64,000 nt of DNA from Streptosporangium sp. NBC_01756 (lineage in GTDB: Bacteria; Actinomycetota; Actinomycetes; Streptosporangiales; Streptosporangiaceae): contig NZ_CP109130.1 of assembly GCF_035917975.1 (NCBI RefSeq), forward strand, positions 1,116,001 through 1,180,000, given 5' to 3'. This document shows positions 61,550-64,000 of the stretch, one piece after another. How positions within the stretch are numbered: the first letter of the stretch is position 1; each line of letters starts with the position of its first letter. Below the pieces are notes generated by a model, which was not told the origin of the DNA, made no database searches, and worked only from the letters and a program-made list of their open reading frames with translations. The translations under genes were made by a program, and so were the position numbers.

Positions 61550-62665
61550 ATGTCGACTCACGATCTCTACACCATCCCGGCCGAGCTCTCCACCTGGGAT
61601 GTCGAGGCGGCCGGAGCCGCCCGCTTCACCTGGGAGTACGACGACGGCAGGGACCGCATGCTCGCCCTCTACCAGAAGGGCAAGGACAAGCAGTGGGACT
61701 CCGTCAAACGCATCGACTGGAGCCTTGAGGTCGATCCGTACAACGTGCTCGGCGTCCCCGACACCACCATCGCGATCCACGGCACGCCGCTGTGGGACAG
61801 GATGGACGACAGCCAGCGCAAGGACGTCCGCCTGCACAACGCGGCCTGGCAGTTCTCCCAGTTCCTGCACGGCGAGCAGGGTGCGATGATCTGTTCGGCC
61901 AGGATCGTCGAGTCGGTCCCCGAGCTCGACGCCAAGTTCTACGCCGCCACCCAGACCATGGACGAGGCCCGGCACGCCGAGACCTACGCCCGCTTCCTGC
62001 AGGAGAAGGTCGGCCTCGCCTACCCCATCAACACCCATCTCAAGTCCCTGCTGGACAGCACACTGAGCGACTCCCGCTGGGACATGCCCTACCTCGGCAT
62101 GCAGGTGCTCATCGAGGGCCTGGCGCTGGCCGCCTTCGGGGTGATGCGCGACATCACCACCAAGCCGCTGCCCAAACAGATCCTCGCCTACGTCATGCAG
62201 GACGAGGCCCGGCACGTGGCCTTCGGCCGGATGGCGCTGCGCGACTACTACCGGCAGCTCACCGAGGCCGAACTCCGCGAGCGCGAGGACTTCGTCATCG
62301 AAGGGTGCTACCTGATGCGCGACCGGCTGCGCGGCCGGGAGACGTGGGAGACCCTCGGTCTGAGCAGATCCGAGGTCGCCCAGGCCATGGAGTGCGTCGA
62401 CCAGTCGGAATATCTCCGGCTGTTCCGCTCCCTGCTGTTCAGCCGCATCGTTCCCTGCGTCAAGGACATCGGCCTGTGGAGCCCCCGTCTCCAGCAGGCC
62501 TACGCCGACATGGGCGTCCTGGACATGGCCGGGCAGAACCTGGAGACGCTGATGCGACAGGACGAGGACATCGCGGAGAAGCTCGACGCCGAGCGCTTCG
62601 CCGCCGAGGAGGCCGAACGGCACGCCGAGGTCGCCGAGACCGTGGCCATGGGTTCCGAGTCCTGA
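61550..62665 (+). CDS. Ferritin-like diiron protein
   Basis: A 371-residue protein of the ferritin-like/R2-like superfamily. Metal-ligand patterns are seen as HGEQGAMICSARIVES (Glu), MDEARHAETYARFL (Glu-x-x-His), EGLALAAFG (Glu) and MQDEARHVAFG (Glu-x-x-His), which complete a four-helix diiron site. Homologues are annotated as ferritin-like or oxygenase-like; the reaction is not known. GGAGG four bases before ATG 61550 fixes the start. It is probably repressed by the divergent TetR protein. The C-terminus is Glu/Ala-rich. Confidence 0.85.
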   Translation: MSTHDLYTIPAELSTWDVEAAGAARFTWEYDDGRDRMLALYQKGKDKQWDSVKRIDWSLEVDPYNVLGVPDTTIAIHGTPLWDRMDDSQRKDVRLHNAAWQFSQFLHGEQGAMICSARIVESVPELDAKFYAATQTMDEARHAETYARFLQEKVGLAYPINTHLKSLLDSTLSDSRWDMPYLGMQVLIEGLALAAFGVMRDITTKPLPKQILAYVMQDEARHVAFGRMALRDYYRQLTEAELREREDFVIEGCYLMRDRLRGRETWETLGLSRSEVAQAMECVDQSEYLRLFRSLLFSRIVPCVKDIGLWSPRLQQAYADMGVLDMAGQNLETLMRQDEDIAEKLDAERFAAEEAERHAEVAETVAMGSES

Positions 62666-62667
62666 CC

Positions 62668-62720
<53 letters not shown>

Positions 62721-62785
62721 CCGGATGGTGCACCGTGGCCCGCCGACCGGCAGGCCCCGCGCGGGAGCCGTACCGCGCCGGAGGC

Positions 62786-63109
62786 CTAACGGGTGAGCAC
62801 GAAGCCGAACGCTCCCACGGCGAAGGCCACGGTGCCGAGCCAGGCGATGACGGCATCGGACCGCTCGTCGAGTGGGCTGCCTCCGTGCAGGGCGTGTTGC
62901 ACGCGCTGGTACCGGACGCCGGTACGGGCCAGTAGCAGCGCCCCGCACAGGGCGGCCAGGACGAAGGGGGCGACGGCGAGCGGGGGGATGCCGACGCGCA
63001 GTCCGGCGCCTCCGGCGCCCAGACCGCTGACGGCGAGCAGCGCGGCGGTGCGGACCCAGGCCAGCCGGGTCCGCTCGTTCTGCAGACCCTCATCCCACAG
63101 CGGGGTCAT
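62786..63109 (-). CDS. DUF202 family membrane protein
   Basis: A 107-residue protein with three hydrophobic helices and the family start LQNERTRLAWVRTAALL. The ATG at 63109 overlaps the stop of the upstream DUF202 gene (ATGA), so the two short proteins are made together, perhaps as a heteromer. DUF202 proteins have no established role. Confidence 0.88.
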   Translation of the reverse strand: MTPLWDEGLQNERTRLAWVRTAALLAVSGLGAGGAGLRVGIPPLAVAPFVLAALCGALLLARTGVRYQRVQHALHGGSPLDERSDAVIAWLGTVAFAVGAFGFVLTR

Positions 63110-63447
63110 CGGCCCAGCAGGATGAGGATCACGGCCAGCACCGCCACGATCGCCACGCCGTATCCCAGGAGGGGGGCGATGGCGGGGGGCGGGAGCGGGG
63201 CGGCACTGCGCAGGGCGCGCTGGACGCGGCGCCAGCGAGGATAGGCCATCGCGGCCGACAGAGCCGACAGGGAGACCAGGGTGAGGGCCAGCACGGTCCG
63301 CATCCACGGCACGAAGACGTCCTCGGAGACCGCGGCCATGGCGACGCCGCCCGCGCTCAGCGCGAGCGACGTGCTCAGCCAGGTCAGGAAGGTGCGTTCG
63401 TTCGCGAGGGTGAACCGGGGATCCGGTTCGTTGCCGGGGCTGTCCAT
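63106..63447 (-). CDS. DUF202 family membrane protein (YidH-like)
   Basis: A 113-residue protein with three predicted helices and FTLANERTFLTWLSTSLALSAGGVAM, the YidH/DUF202 hallmark. The C-terminus ends in a helix followed by GR. It is the first gene of a two-gene operon with a second, diverged DUF202 protein. Function unknown; paired YidH/YidG-like genes are common in bacteria. Confidence 0.9.
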   Translation of the reverse strand: MDSPGNEPDPRFTLANERTFLTWLSTSLALSAGGVAMAAVSEDVFVPWMRTVLALTLVSLSALSAAMAYPRWRRVQRALRSAAPLPPPAIAPLLGYGVAIVAVLAVILILLGR

Positions 63448-63526
63448 GGGAACGACGCTATTTCAGCGACATTCCCCCTAGAGAACCCGGGTTTCCCGGA
63501 ATCGCAGGTAAGTGAGCCGTGCGGCC

Positions 63527-63928
63527 TCAGCCGCAGGCATCGGTGAGCTGCTTGACCCACGCGACCGAGTCGGTCGCGACCTTCTGCCCCGCGTCGACGG
63601 CCTCGTTGGCGCTTCCGACGTTCAGGCCGTCCAACTGCTTGGCGACATTGTCGGCGGCCTCCTTGAGCGTGGTGTTGGCCGCGCTGTCGGCCAGGTCACC
63701 GAGCTTGGCGGCCCCGTCGTTCAGTGCCTTCTCCATGGCGGCGGGGTCGTCCATCACGCCGGTGATCTTCTGAACGGTCTCGGTGACGATACCGGCGGCC
63801 TGCAGGCACTGCTGGGTCTTGTCGATCCCGTCGCTGACCTGCTGGAGCTCCGAACAACCGGTGGTGAGGAGGACAGCGGCCAGTGCGGAGGCGGCGAGGG
63901 CGGGGATTCGTCGCGGAAGGGGTCGCAT
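63527..63928 (-). CDS. Small lipoprotein
   Basis: A 133-residue exported protein. A lipoprotein signal (ALAASALAAVLLTTGC, lipobox LTTGC with Cys25) precedes a helical, Ala/Asp/Lys-rich mature part with two further Cys (one near residue 41, one at the C-terminus) that could pair. No domain was recognised. Start ATG 63928. Confidence 0.75.
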   Translation of the reverse strand: MRPLPRRIPALAASALAAVLLTTGCSELQQVSDGIDKTQQCLQAAGIVTETVQKITGVMDDPAAMEKALNDGAAKLGDLADSAANTTLKEAADNVAKQLDGLNVGSANEAVDAGQKVATDSVAWVKQLTDACG

Positions 63929-64000
63929 ACCCCGACCCTACCCAACGGGCCGGTACGGCAGGCGGATCCGCGGGTCTCCGTCTGCCGGAGGGCGCGGAGT

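Overview
The window is very GC-rich DNA with codon use, leaderless starts, DUF397/HTH/anti-sigma gene triads and an MsiK-type ATPase typical of a filamentous actinomycete. The mix of families fits the Streptosporangiaceae (Streptosporangium, Nonomuraea, Microbispora relatives), but that placement is inference. No rRNA, tRNA, CRISPR array or transposase was seen.

Layout. (1) 1-5222, minus strand: a tightly overlapping operon SWIM zinc-finger protein > DUF5691 > MoxR AAA+ ATPase > DUF5682 (cut by the left edge). (2) 5368-14674: ordinary accessory genes: DUF985 cupin, aldehyde dehydrogenase, an anti-sigma-like ATPase / XRE-DUF5753 / DUF397 triad, a secreted family 3 glycoside hydrolase behind LacI/CebR-type operators, a short-chain dehydrogenase and an AhpD/CMD-like protein. 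(3) 14862-55252: a roughly 40-kb surface-glycan locus. (4) 55506-63928: a second dehydrogenase, msiK with its divergent LacI regulator, glutathione peroxidase, two paralogous secreted SLT-like proteins, a TetR/ferritin-like pair with a clear operator, two DUF202 membrane proteins and a lipoprotein.

The glycan locus appears to contain a whole Wzx/Wzy-type pathway. Sugar supply: a UDP-HexNAc 6-dehydrogenase, RmlA, RmlB, a close WecE-type transaminase and a WecD-like N-acetyltransferase, with no RmlC or RmlD. This predicts dTDP-4-acetamido-4,6-dideoxyhexose and a UDP-HexNAc uronic acid, the two nucleotide-sugar types of enterobacterial common antigen. Three NAD-dependent epimerase/dehydratases add further sugars, and an AsnB-type amidotransferase could amidate the uronic acid. 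Assembly: a WecA-type initiating phosphosugar transferase, five intact GT4 glycosyltransferases plus a truncated sixth, two methyltransferases, a flippase, a polymerase, a BY-kinase/chain-length protein and its low-molecular-weight tyrosine phosphatase. A GtrA/GT2 pair and two large GT-C-like membrane proteins suggest additional decoration outside the membrane through polyprenyl-phosphate sugars.

Four exported proteins are embedded in the same locus: an ice-binding-fold (DUF3494) protein and a dimethylformamidase-like protein that share a 160-residue DUF4082 module (five copies in all, spaced exactly 480 bp in each gene where the phase can be read), a DUF4012 protein, and an LPFTG sortase substrate. 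This pairing of glycan synthesis with repeat-bearing surface proteins is the most interesting feature of the window. Several gene tails also carry short tandem duplications (42 bp, 60 bp, 7 bp), and the GC-rich background is broken by a few AT-rich palindromic intergenic islands.
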